Assembly: GCF_019597925.1 (NCBI RefSeq)
Contig: NZ_CP080442.1
Location: 3,611,501-3,675,500, forward strand
From: [Clostridium] scindens
GTDB taxonomy: Bacteria > Bacillota > Clostridia > Lachnospirales > Lachnospiraceae
DNA: 64,000 bases
Reading direction: 5' to 3'
Shown: positions 8,080 through 15,551 of the stretch, piece by piece
How positions within the stretch are numbered: the stretch's first letter is position 1
How the letters are laid out: the number at the start of each line of letters is the position of its first letter
The notes under the pieces: generated by a model
Seen by the model: the letters and a program-made list of their open reading frames with translations, nothing else
Databases searched by the model: none
Told to the model about the DNA's origin: nothing
Program-made: the position numbers and the translations under genes

Positions 8080-8814
8080 ATGAATGTCGCTATTGTTGAT
8101 GATTCTCTTATAGACAGACAGCACTTGTACCACGGTCTGGAGCGTTATTGCCGCGAACATAAGGTACATATGAAAATAGAGCAGTTCGACAACGGAACCG
8201 ACTTTTTAAATACATTCAATGCCAATGTTTATAACCTTGTATTTCTGGATATATTTCTGAACGAGATCGATGGCATGCAGGTCGCCAAATCCATATTCGA
8301 TCAAGACCCACAGTGTCTGATTATATTTACAACTTCCAGCAAAGAGCACGCGGTTACGGCTTTTCGACTGCATGCTCTTGATTATCTTCTGAAGCCTTTT
8401 TCCTATGAATATCTGGAAGAGGCAATGCTCAGATACGAGCGCGCTTCCAAACGCTTCGAGCACTACATCGAACTGAAAGAAGGGCGGCACTACACCCGCA
8501 TACTGCTGTCTGATATCATTTATACCGATTATTATAATCACTATATCCAAATACACACGCCCTACCGGACAGTCCGCTCTTATATGTCTTTTAAGGATTT
8601 TTCGCCTATGCTGGAGGCGTATCCCCAATTTTTATGCTGTTACCGCAACTGCATGGTGAATCTGGATCACATTGCATCCATGGATGTCAATGATTTCGTA
8701 CTTACAAACGGGGAGAGGATTCCTATATTGCGGGCACGCAGAAAAGAGATCCGCCAGGCGTATGCCAACTATATATTCACCTATGTGACCGAAGGAGATA
8801 AACATGAATCTTGA
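8080..8814 (+). CDS. LytTR family response regulator (AgrA-like)
   Basis: A 244-residue response regulator. The receiver domain (1-120) has acidic pocket residues at VDDS and the phosphoacceptor Asp in LVFLDIFLNEIDGMQ. A LytTR DNA-binding domain (about 135-235) includes YIELKEGRHYTRILLSDI. The start has AGGAGG 9 nt upstream. It overlaps the kinase gene by 11 bp, so the two form an operon. Family members bind DNA as activators of peptide-signalling or secretion genes. No agrB or agrD gene is adjacent. Confidence 0.92.
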   Translation: MNVAIVDDSLIDRQHLYHGLERYCREHKVHMKIEQFDNGTDFLNTFNANVYNLVFLDIFLNEIDGMQVAKSIFDQDPQCLIIFTTSSKEHAVTAFRLHALDYLLKPFSYEYLEEAMLRYERASKRFEHYIELKEGRHYTRILLSDIIYTDYYNHYIQIHTPYRTVRSYMSFKDFSPMLEAYPQFLCCYRNCMVNLDHIASMDVNDFVLTNGERIPILRARRKEIRQAYANYIFTYVTEGDKHES

Positions 8815-10153
8815 AAGTCTGTCCAGTTCGCTGCTTTTTATCGGGCCCTGTATTATCGTGCTGTATTTTACATTTTCGGACCGGCTTAAAGCGCCCACAT
8901 TACTAACGGTAGCATCCGGCATTGCCATATTCGTCTTAATAGACATAGCGCTTACCTATATCTATATGACAACTCCCCTCACCGCCTTTACAATGGCTTT
9001 ACTGGCGATCTCAGGGGTAATGGCAGGCGTATTTATCTTTAACGCTGTTTCTACTTACAGTTTTGCCCAATGCCTATTTGCCGTTACGATTGTGAAATGC
9101 TATTCCAATGCCGTATACCTATTATCCGCCCAGGCAGAGTACATCTTAGGACATGCGCCTTCAAAAATGCCCACTTTGTTTCACCTGGCACTGACATTTG
9201 CGATCATGCTGCTAACCCTGCCGCTTATCTTGCTGTTTTTCAGGAAGCTTCTCAGGCCAGCGCTTGATCGCACGGAACACCTTCCCTTTTGGAATTTATT
9301 ATGGGGCATACCCGTGTGCAGCACATTTTTTTATTCCCTGACGGTATTCCCTATATTCAACAGCAGCAGCCCCAGTCCCAAAGCCGATATCTACCTGATC
9401 CCTTTGCTTTGGATCATCCTGACCTTCTCTACCTATCTCATCATCTTTAAGATGATCGTAGAGACCACCAGAAATGCCGAACTGACCGAAGAATTACACC
9501 TGACCGAAACACATTTTGACGCCTATAAAAGACAGATCGTACTGCTCCAGCAGAAAATCGACGAGACCAGCCGCATCCGGCACGACTTCCGGCACACGCT
9601 GATTGCCCTTAAGGCTTATATTTCCAACAATGACTTAAGCGGAATGGAAGACTACATCAACAATTATCTATGTCATCTGGATTCTATCAGCCCTACCAGC
9701 TACTGCCAGAATCCCGTGATCAATACGATCGTCTCCTACTTCGCCGACATTGCCCGCGACCATGGCATCAGCGTCTCCATCTCCATACGCCTGGACGATG
9801 CCTTTCCCTTCTCCGACATCGACACATGCATCATTCTCGGCAATCTTCTGGAAAATGCTCTCGAGGCCTGCATGCGCCAGACCGAAGGCGAGAAATACCT
9901 TCACCTGGATATCTGCATGCATCACGAAAGCACGCTGGCTATCATCGTAGAGAACAGTTACGCCGGTCAAGTGCGCAAGAAGGAGGGCGTCTTCCTTTCC
10001 TCCAAGGCAGAAAGAAGAGTCGGGATCGGGATTGCCTCCGTCCGGCAAGTCGCCAGGAAATACAACGGAATCTGCCAGTTTGATTACACGTCCCGGACAT
10101 TCAAAGCCTCCATCCTTCTTAACGCCATAGACAACGGAAAAGAGACAGCATAG
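8804..10153 (+). CDS. GHKL sensor histidine kinase (AgrC-like)
   Basis: A 449-residue membrane kinase. Residues 1-225 contain about six hydrophobic spans. A coiled linker follows, then the H-box (SRIRHDFRHTLIALKAYI, phosphorylated His expected here), the N-box ILGNLLENALEACM and the G-box GIGIASVRQVARKY of the GHKL fold. This matches the AgrC/ComD class of peptide-sensing kinases. It is translated from GGAG inside the end of the regulator gene. The stop codon lies within the following terminator stem. Confidence 0.9.
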   Translation: MNLESLSSSLLFIGPCIIVLYFTFSDRLKAPTLLTVASGIAIFVLIDIALTYIYMTTPLTAFTMALLAISGVMAGVFIFNAVSTYSFAQCLFAVTIVKCYSNAVYLLSAQAEYILGHAPSKMPTLFHLALTFAIMLLTLPLILLFFRKLLRPALDRTEHLPFWNLLWGIPVCSTFFYSLTVFPIFNSSSPSPKADIYLIPLLWIILTFSTYLIIFKMIVETTRNAELTEELHLTETHFDAYKRQIVLLQQKIDETSRIRHDFRHTLIALKAYISNNDLSGMEDYINNYLCHLDSISPTSYCQNPVINTIVSYFADIARDHGISVSISIRLDDAFPFSDIDTCIILGNLLENALEACMRQTEGEKYLHLDICMHHESTLAIIVENSYAGQVRKKEGVFLSSKAERRVGIGIASVRQVARKYNGICQFDYTSRTFKASILLNAIDNGKETA

Positions 10154-10174
10154 CCGAATCGCTATGCTGTCTCT
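10141..10174. terminator. Bidirectional terminator between AgrC-like kinase and rplA
   Basis: A 12-bp perfect stem AGACAGCATAGC/GCTATGCTGTCT with a 6-nt loop and T-rich flanks on both strands. It separates the plus-strand kinase from the minus-strand rplA and serves both. Confidence 0.85.
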
Positions 10175-10195
10175 TATTATTCATCTAATATGCAA

Positions 10196-10888
10196 TTACA
10201 TAACCTTAATTGGGTTAATCTTAACGCCAGGTCCCATTGTAGAAGTAAGCGTCACGCTCTTTAAGAACTGACCCTTTACAGCGGATGGCCTTGCCTTGTT
10301 GATTGCATCAATAAGCGTCTGGAAGTTGTCCGTAAGCTGTTCTTCGGTAAATGAAGCCTTACCTACTGGCACATGGATAATGTTTGTCTTATCAAGTCTG
10401 TACTCAATCTTACCGGCTTTGATGTCCTGGATTGCCTTTGTCACGTCCATAGTTACCGTTCCGGCCTTCGGGTTCGGCATTAATCCCTTAGGTCCGAGAA
10501 CACGTCCAAGACGTCCAACGACACCCATCATATCCGGCGTAGCTACTACTACGTCGAATTCAAACCAGTTCTCATTCTGGATCTTTGGAATCAGTTCTTC
10601 TCCGCCTACGTAATCTGCTCCTGCCGCTTTAGCCTCATCAGCCTTTGCGTCCTTTGCAAATACTAAGATACGGACTTTCTTGCCTGTTCCGTGCGGAAGT
10701 ACGACCGCGCCACGGATCTGCTGGTCAGCGTGACGTCCGTCACATCCAGTTCTGATATGAGCCTCGATTGTCTCATCAAATTTTGCTACTGCAGTCTTTT
10801 TAACTAATGACACTGCTTCCGCAACATCGTAGAGCGTTCCTCTGTCAATTGCCTTTGCAGCCTCAACATATTTCTTTCCTCTTTTCAT
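10196..10888 (-). CDS. rplA: 50S ribosomal protein L1
   Basis: A 230-residue protein of the mobile L1 stalk, which binds 23S rRNA and helps release E-site tRNA; in many bacteria it also represses its own mRNA. Family signatures are MKRGKKYVEAAKAIDRG, the central LGRVLGPKGLMPNPKAGTV and the C-terminal STMGPGVKINP. ATG follows AGGAGG. It follows rplK by 65 bp and is the last gene of rpmG-secE-nusG-rplK-rplA; the usual next genes rplJL are displaced by about 3 kb. Confidence 0.98.
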   Translation of the reverse strand: MKRGKKYVEAAKAIDRGTLYDVAEAVSLVKKTAVAKFDETIEAHIRTGCDGRHADQQIRGAVVLPHGTGKKVRILVFAKDAKADEAKAAGADYVGGEELIPKIQNENWFEFDVVVATPDMMGVVGRLGRVLGPKGLMPNPKAGTVTMDVTKAIQDIKAGKIEYRLDKTNIIHVPVGKASFTEEQLTDNFQTLIDAINKARPSAVKGQFLKSVTLTSTMGPGVKINPIKVM

Positions 10889-10953
10889 TCTAAAAAACCT
10901 CCTTGTGGTAATGTCGGGATAACCCTCCCACTTTCTATCGTTTACAATTTACT

Positions 10954-11379
10954 CTAGTCTTCAACCTTTACGCCCATGCTGCGGCATGTTCCGGCGATCA
11001 TGCTCATTGCTGCTTCAACGTTGGCTGCATTCAGGTCTGGCATCTTCAGTTCAGCGATTTCCTGAAGCTGAGCCTTTGTGATTGTCGCAACCTTTGTCTT
11101 GTTCGGAACGCCTGAACCAGACTTGATGTTGCAGGCCTTCTTGATCAGGACTGCTGCCGGCGGCGTCTTTGTGATGAAGCTGAAGCTTCTGTCATTGTAA
11201 ACCGTGATTACAACAGGAATAATCATATCTCCCTGATCTGCAGTCTTAGCGTTGAACTGCTTTGTAAATTCAACGATATTTACACCGTGCTGACCAAGTG
11301 CAGGTCCAACCGGTGGTGCTGGTGTTGCTTTTCCTGCAGGGATCTGTAACTTAATATAACCTTCTACTTTTTTTGCCAT
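10954..11379 (-). CDS. rplK: 50S ribosomal protein L11
   Basis: A 141-residue protein of the GTPase-associated centre, needed for the stringent response through RelA. The N-terminal domain carries the Pro-rich segment KATPAPPVGPALGQHGVNI, and the C-terminal rRNA-binding domain ends with MSMIAGTCRSMGVKVED. ATG follows AAGGAGG. It lies 55 bp downstream of nusG in the standard order. Confidence 0.98.
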   Translation of the reverse strand: MAKKVEGYIKLQIPAGKATPAPPVGPALGQHGVNIVEFTKQFNAKTADQGDMIIPVVITVYNDRSFSFITKTPPAAVLIKKACNIKSGSGVPNKTKVATITKAQLQEIAELKMPDLNAANVEAAMSMIAGTCRSMGVKVED

Positions 11380-11434
11380 TTCAATTACCTCCTTGTGGTG
11401 CCTTCGGGAACGTCTGCGTCCCTCCCACTACCTG

Positions 11435-11950
11435 TTACATTTTCTTGACTTCTGCGAAACCAATTTCAACCGGCGTTTCGCGGCCGAATAGTTCAACATT
11501 GATGGTAAGGCTCTGCTTCTGTATATTCATAGACTGGATAACGCCAACCGTATCTGCCCATGCACCGGCAATAACCTGAACCGTGTCGCCTTCTTTAAAG
11601 TCAACGACAATGTTCTCCTGCCTGATCCCAAGCGGCGCCATCTCTGCATCCGTCAGCGGAACCGGCTTAGAGCCTGGTCCTACGAATCCCGTTACGCCTC
11701 TTGTATTACGGACAACATACCATGTATCATCATTCATGATCATATGAATCAGCACATAGCCCGGAAACATCTTCTTCTGTGTCGCCTTCTGAACGCCGTT
11801 CTTCATCTCTACGACATCTTGCATCGGAACGCGGACTTCCAGAATCTGATCTTCCAAATGTCTGTTTTCAATTGTCTTATCAATGTTGGCTTTTACTTTG
11901 TTTTCATACCCGGAATAGGTATGAACTACGTACCATTTTGCCTCTGACAT
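11435..11950 (-). CDS. nusG: Transcription termination/antitermination protein NusG
   Basis: A 171-residue RNA-polymerase-binding factor that affects pausing and Rho action and links transcription to translation. The NGN domain includes KWYVVHTYSGYENKVKANI, and the KOW motif lies at the C-terminus (FKEGDTVQVIAGAWADTVG). It lies between secE and rplK, as in most bacteria. Confidence 0.97.
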   Translation of the reverse strand: MSEAKWYVVHTYSGYENKVKANIDKTIENRHLEDQILEVRVPMQDVVEMKNGVQKATQKKMFPGYVLIHMIMNDDTWYVVRNTRGVTGFVGPGSKPVPLTDAEMAPLGIRQENIVVDFKEGDTVQVIAGAWADTVGVIQSMNIQKQSLTINVELFGRETPVEIGFAEVKKM

Positions 11951-11983
11951 AAACTCACCTTTCTTGCCCGCAGTTTATCAGTT

Positions 11984-12175
11984 CTATTTTACTAATAAAT
12001 CCACTCCGTACTGGGCAATAAAATCAACGATCGCTATGATTATTCCCAGAACTACGGACACGGAAACAACTGCCGTCGTCTGTTTTGCAAGTGTCATCTT
12101 ATCTGGCCAAATGATTTTCTTAAATTCTCTGTTAAGACCTTTGAACCAGCTTTTCTTCTGAGTCTTATCGCTCAT
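11984..12175 (-). CDS. secE: Protein translocase subunit SecE
   Basis: A 63-residue single-pass membrane protein that clamps SecY in the translocon. The cytoplasmic part (WFKGLNREFKKIIWPDK) is the conserved SecE motif, and residues about 38-58 form the membrane helix. The start at 12175 has AGGAG 8 nt upstream; the ATG three codons earlier is too close to that site. Confidence 0.95.
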   Translation of the reverse strand: MSDKTQKKSWFKGLNREFKKIIWPDKMTLAKQTTAVVSVSVVLGIIIAIVDFIAQYGVDLLVK

Positions 12176-12197
12176 GACATCCACTCCTTTACGGCGA

Positions 12198-12347
12198 CTA
12201 TTTTGTCTCTTTGTGCAATGTGTGTGACTTGCAGAACTTACAGTACTTCTTAGTCTCCATGCGCTCAGGATGTGTTTTCTTATCCTTTGTCATGTTGTAG
12301 TTACGCTGCTTGCATTCTGTACATTCCAATGTGATTCTTGTACGCAC
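12198..12347 (-). CDS. rpmG: 50S ribosomal protein L33
   Basis: A 49-residue small ribosomal protein that begins at GTG 12347 after a GAGGTGG site. It reads RTRITLECTECKQRNYN near the N-terminus and YCKFCKSHTLHKETK at the C-terminus. The CxxC pairs (CTEC, CKFC) would bind zinc, so this is the zinc-containing form. It is the first gene of the secE-nusG operon. Confidence 0.95.
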   Translation of the reverse strand: MRTRITLECTECKQRNYNMTKDKKTHPERMETKKYCKFCKSHTLHKETK

Positions 12348-12455
12348 AACTTCCACCTCGCTTCATGTTTCTTGTGTTAACATTGTTACTTGGTAGCTTG
12401 CGAGGCTACCCAAATTTTAGGCATAAAAAAAAGACCTACTTCCATTCGCTAGGAT

Positions 12456-12484
12456 AGTGTATCACAGAAAGCCGGAAAATGCAA
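12456..12484 (-). promoter_or_regulatory. Putative sigma-A promoter of rpmG-secE-nusG-rplKA
   Basis: Minus strand TTGCAT (12479-12484), a 17-bp spacer and TACACT (12456-12461), about 109 bp upstream of rpmG. The transcribed leader contains a hairpin GGTAGC-ctcgcaa-GCTACC near 12391-12410 of unknown role. Confidence 0.55.
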
Positions 12485-12501
12485 GTCCTTTTCTTCATAT
12501 T

Positions 12502-12527
12502 GCGCCTGCGGCCAGGACCGCAGGCGC
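12502..12527 (-). terminator. GC-rich hairpin after the amidohydrolase operon
   Basis: A perfect 10-bp stem GCGCCTGCGG/CCGCAGGCGC with a 6-nt loop, 14 bp beyond the last operon gene and just before the rpmG promoter. The T-run is poor, so termination by this element alone is uncertain. Confidence 0.6.
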
Positions 12528-12540
12528 GCGGATCATCTTC

Positions 12541-13281
12541 TTACTTTAATAGATTCAATGCGTTCTTATAGAAGATGCATTCCCTTGCCTCTTCCGATAG
12601 ATTGGCCCGCCGGATGCGGTAGATCTCAAGTTCTGTGTTAAGCCATGGGAAATGAGACCCGAACAGCAGCCGGTCATATCCAAGGCGGTTCGGAATATTC
12701 TCTATTCCTTCATCCGAATAATCCCCCGAAGTCTCGATCAGCAGGTTGGGATGCCGGTCCATCACGTAATCGACATCCGTCAGCGCATAGCCGCTGCTGT
12801 CAAACTGCCCGCCGTGGGACATGATAAACTTAAGTTCCGGGAATTTTTCCGCAAGGCTGGCCACCTGGAAGCAGTGGGAAAGCCATGGATACCCTGTCTC
12901 AATTAAGACAGGCAGGCCGTATTCCTCGCATATCTCCATAAAAGGATACACCTTCTTGTCATTAATCGCAAACGTCTCTTCCCAGGGGTGCAGAAGCAGG
13001 CCTTTCAGTTCCAGGTCCTCCACCGATTCCCGCAATATCTTCTCAGAATCCTTGCCAAGGTTCGGGTCGATCCTGCAGAAGCCTTTTAGTTTTCCGGAAT
13101 GCTTCCTCTGCAAGTCCGAAATATATTCATTCTGCCGTTCGAAGAAAGGATCAATCGTCTTGACCGGGCAGATCACCGATACATCCACCTGATTCTCCTC
13201 CATATTCTTCAGGATGTCTTCTTCCGTGCTCTCCTGGCCCAGCATGGACTCGCCCACGTATGTATGAAAATCAACAATCAT
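12541..13281 (-). CDS. Amidohydrolase-related TIM-barrel protein with altered metal site
   Basis: A 246-residue protein of the amidohydrolase-2 type, last gene of the 12-gene operon, overlapping the preceding gene by 4 bp. Recognisable strands are MIVDFHTYVG at the N-terminus, GLLLHPWEE, LKFIMSHGGQFD and the late strand LLFGSHFPW. Two usual metal or catalytic residues are changed compared with its neighbour: the first-strand HxH reads HTY, and the late Asp (GTDAP/GSDFP type) reads GSHFP. It may be a non-catalytic partner, or use a single metal with different ligands. Substrate unknown. Confidence 0.8.
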   Translation of the reverse strand: MIVDFHTYVGESMLGQESTEEDILKNMEENQVDVSVICPVKTIDPFFERQNEYISDLQRKHSGKLKGFCRIDPNLGKDSEKILRESVEDLELKGLLLHPWEETFAINDKKVYPFMEICEEYGLPVLIETGYPWLSHCFQVASLAEKFPELKFIMSHGGQFDSSGYALTDVDYVMDRHPNLLIETSGDYSDEGIENIPNRLGYDRLLFGSHFPWLNTELEIYRIRRANLSEEARECIFYKNALNLLK

Positions 13282-14027
13282 CTTATTTCCTCCAATCCCA
13301 TCACGCGAACCGCGTTCTGATACAGAACCTTTTCCAATTCTTCTTCTGACAGACCAGCCAGCAGTACCTTTTTAAGTTCTACCATCGGATCGCAGCACGG
13401 CGCGTCTGTACCGAAGAAGATACGCTCTGCTCCCAATTCGTCCACAAGCCATCTTATTTCCTTGACCAGCGGCACCTCCGAAGTATCTATATAAATGTTC
13501 TTATACTTCTTCGCCACCTCGATGGCATCCCTGTTGTGGGCGTAGCCGCCCATATGCGCCAGTATAATGACGGTGTCCGGGCATTGGGCCGCCAGTTCGC
13601 CGATCTGAAGGGGAAGGCACATCATCTCGTCGCCGCAGTGGAACAGCACCGGCAGTCCCAGTTCGCCCGCCTTCCTGCAAAGGCGGACCGTAAGTTCCCC
13701 GTATGGATGAAGCGTATAATGGGCAGGATGCAACTTTACTCCACGAACCGGATATTTTCTGCAGCTGTCTTCCAGGAAATCGATCGCTTCCTGCCCAAAC
13801 CAGGGATCCATCCGCAGAAACATCATGAACCGCTCTTTGTATGGCTCGATGGAATCCCACAGCCGCATGCCGCATGTCATGTCCGGCCCGGGAAGGTTCA
13901 GATAGGCGCTTACGACAGCCTTCTCAATCCCAGCCTCATCCATAAGCGTTATCAATTTTTCCGCTGTATCATACCAGTTCAGCGGCTCGCACACATCCAC
14001 ATGGGCATGCATATCTATGATTCTCAT
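13278..14027 (-). CDS. Amidohydrolase-2 family metal-dependent hydrolase
   Basis: A 249-residue TIM-barrel hydrolase with an intact family metal site: MHAH on strand 1, GVKLHP, LFHCGDE, ILAHMGG and the late Asp in FFGTDAP. Relatives hydrolyse or decarboxylate small cyclic or aromatic acids. ATG follows AAGGAGG. It overlaps the next, similar gene by 4 bp, suggesting that the two products act together, possibly as a heteromer. Position in the operon implies a late step in breakdown of the imported compound. Confidence 0.85.
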   Translation of the reverse strand: MRIIDMHAHVDVCEPLNWYDTAEKLITLMDEAGIEKAVVSAYLNLPGPDMTCGMRLWDSIEPYKERFMMFLRMDPWFGQEAIDFLEDSCRKYPVRGVKLHPAHYTLHPYGELTVRLCRKAGELGLPVLFHCGDEMMCLPLQIGELAAQCPDTVIILAHMGGYAHNRDAIEVAKKYKNIYIDTSEVPLVKEIRWLVDELGAERIFFGTDAPCCDPMVELKKVLLAGLSEEELEKVLYQNAVRVMGLEEIR

Positions 14028-14054
14028 AAGTTTTTCCTCCTTATTATTCCCTGA

Positions 14055-15539
14055 TCAGACAAACAGGTTGCAAGTGCAGTCTTCATACTGGCTGATGCAC
14101 TTGCTATATATATCGTCAACGTACGGCATCAGAACGTCATTGGCCTTGACCGTGCCTATGTACCTCTCCTTGAAGTCCCTTGTCATATCCTGCAGTTCCT
14201 CTATCAGCGCCTCTTCATCTACATGCAGGAGCTTCCTGTCCTCCATCAGAATCCTGCCCGCTGCGATCACGGTTTCCACATCGCTTCCATCTTCGCAGTA
14301 AGCCAGGTGCTTATAGATATCATTCAGAGGGGTAAATGCCTCCGACTTCAAGTTGATAATATTGATATCTGCATCTTTTCCCGCCTCCAGGCTTCCAATC
14401 TCGTCCGCCCTTCTCAAGCTGCGGGCAGGCGTACGGATTGCCATCTTCAATATAGACTTGGCATCCAGCCAGGTCTTATAATCCGCGTCCATTACCTTCT
14501 GCAGCAGAGCAGCGAATTTTACCGTCTCGAATATGCTGTAGCCGTCATTGCTGCTCATGCCGTCTGTTCCCAGCACTACATTCACCTTATTTCGTACCAT
14601 CTTGCGAAGCGGCATGATTCCGCTGCCGAGTTTCAGATTGCTGACCGGATTGTGGGCCACGGAAGCGCCCGCCTCTCCGATCATCCGCATATCCTCCTCA
14701 TCCATCCATACTCCATGTATAATGGTCAGGCGATCCGTCAGAAATCCCAGATCCCGGATGTGCTTTACGATAGACTTGCCGTAGAATTCCGGGCCCGTAG
14801 CGCGCTGCATCCTGGTTTCCAGGATATGCGTATGCATCGGCAGATCGTACTTTTCGGCTATTTTAAGTCCTCTCATAAGGTACTCGTCCGTACACCGCTG
14901 GGGGGCTGATGTAGAGAAGACTACCTTCATCCCATCTTTCCTGTCCCATCTTCGGATAACTTCTTCATAGATCTCGATCATCTCCTCCGGATCCGGGTGG
15001 GATGACAGCAGTTCATGATATTTAGCGGGGATGCATTCCCTTGTATATGGAAGCTTATCCATAAACTTCCGGTCTCCCATGTTGACCGCGATATTGCCCT
15101 TTAATCCAACATCCTTATAGGCCTGAAATACCTGGTCGTATCCTTCCACCGTTGCCTTGGGGCATTCTGATACGTCATCCTGCACGCATGTGATCCCCTT
15201 CTTCACCATCTCCATTGCTCCGATCATGGTGCGAAGGTATATGAGGCGGGGCGCAAACGGCCCGTACTGAAGCGGCGGGCAGCTGTACAGCATCCATGGC
15301 TCAAGAGGCATGTTGTCAAACAGGCCCCGGAACATATTCTCATCTGAATGTAGATGAGAATTGACCAGGCCTGGCATCACCAGCTTGCCAGTGCAGTCGA
15401 TCACCTTGTCAGCCTTCTCTTCAAGCCCCTTTCCTATTTTCGCTATCTTTCGCCCTTCGATAAGTAGATCGGCATGTTCCAGTATTTCATCTTCATCATT
15501 AAATGTCAGTATTTTTGCGTTTTTCAGCAATATCTTCAT
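14055..15539 (-). CDS. Amidohydrolase of the cytosine/SAH deaminase (TrzN/AtzB-like) group
   Basis: A 494-residue deaminase-type amidohydrolase. Ligands are visible as PGLVNSHLHSDE (HxH), MHTHILETR, IIHGVWMDEED and LGTDGMSSNDG (late Asp). C-terminal beta elements (GSLEAGKDADINII) complete the composite-domain fold. The group hydrolyses amino or chloro groups from purines, pyrimidines, triazines and related heterocycles. ATG at 15539 is chosen because AGGAGG lies 8 nt upstream; the ATG at 15545 is too near. It begins 12 bp after the regulator gene. Confidence 0.88.
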   Translation of the reverse strand: MKILLKNAKILTFNDEDEILEHADLLIEGRKIAKIGKGLEEKADKVIDCTGKLVMPGLVNSHLHSDENMFRGLFDNMPLEPWMLYSCPPLQYGPFAPRLIYLRTMIGAMEMVKKGITCVQDDVSECPKATVEGYDQVFQAYKDVGLKGNIAVNMGDRKFMDKLPYTRECIPAKYHELLSSHPDPEEMIEIYEEVIRRWDRKDGMKVVFSTSAPQRCTDEYLMRGLKIAEKYDLPMHTHILETRMQRATGPEFYGKSIVKHIRDLGFLTDRLTIIHGVWMDEEDMRMIGEAGASVAHNPVSNLKLGSGIMPLRKMVRNKVNVVLGTDGMSSNDGYSIFETVKFAALLQKVMDADYKTWLDAKSILKMAIRTPARSLRRADEIGSLEAGKDADINIINLKSEAFTPLNDIYKHLAYCEDGSDVETVIAAGRILMEDRKLLHVDEEALIEELQDMTRDFKERYIGTVKANDVLMPYVDDIYSKCISQYEDCTCNLFV

Positions 15540-15551
15540 CTTCATTTCCTC

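Noticed and set aside
12391..12410. tRNA gene upstream of rpmG
   Set aside because: Only a single 6-bp hairpin is present; no cloverleaf or CCA-type acceptor can be formed.
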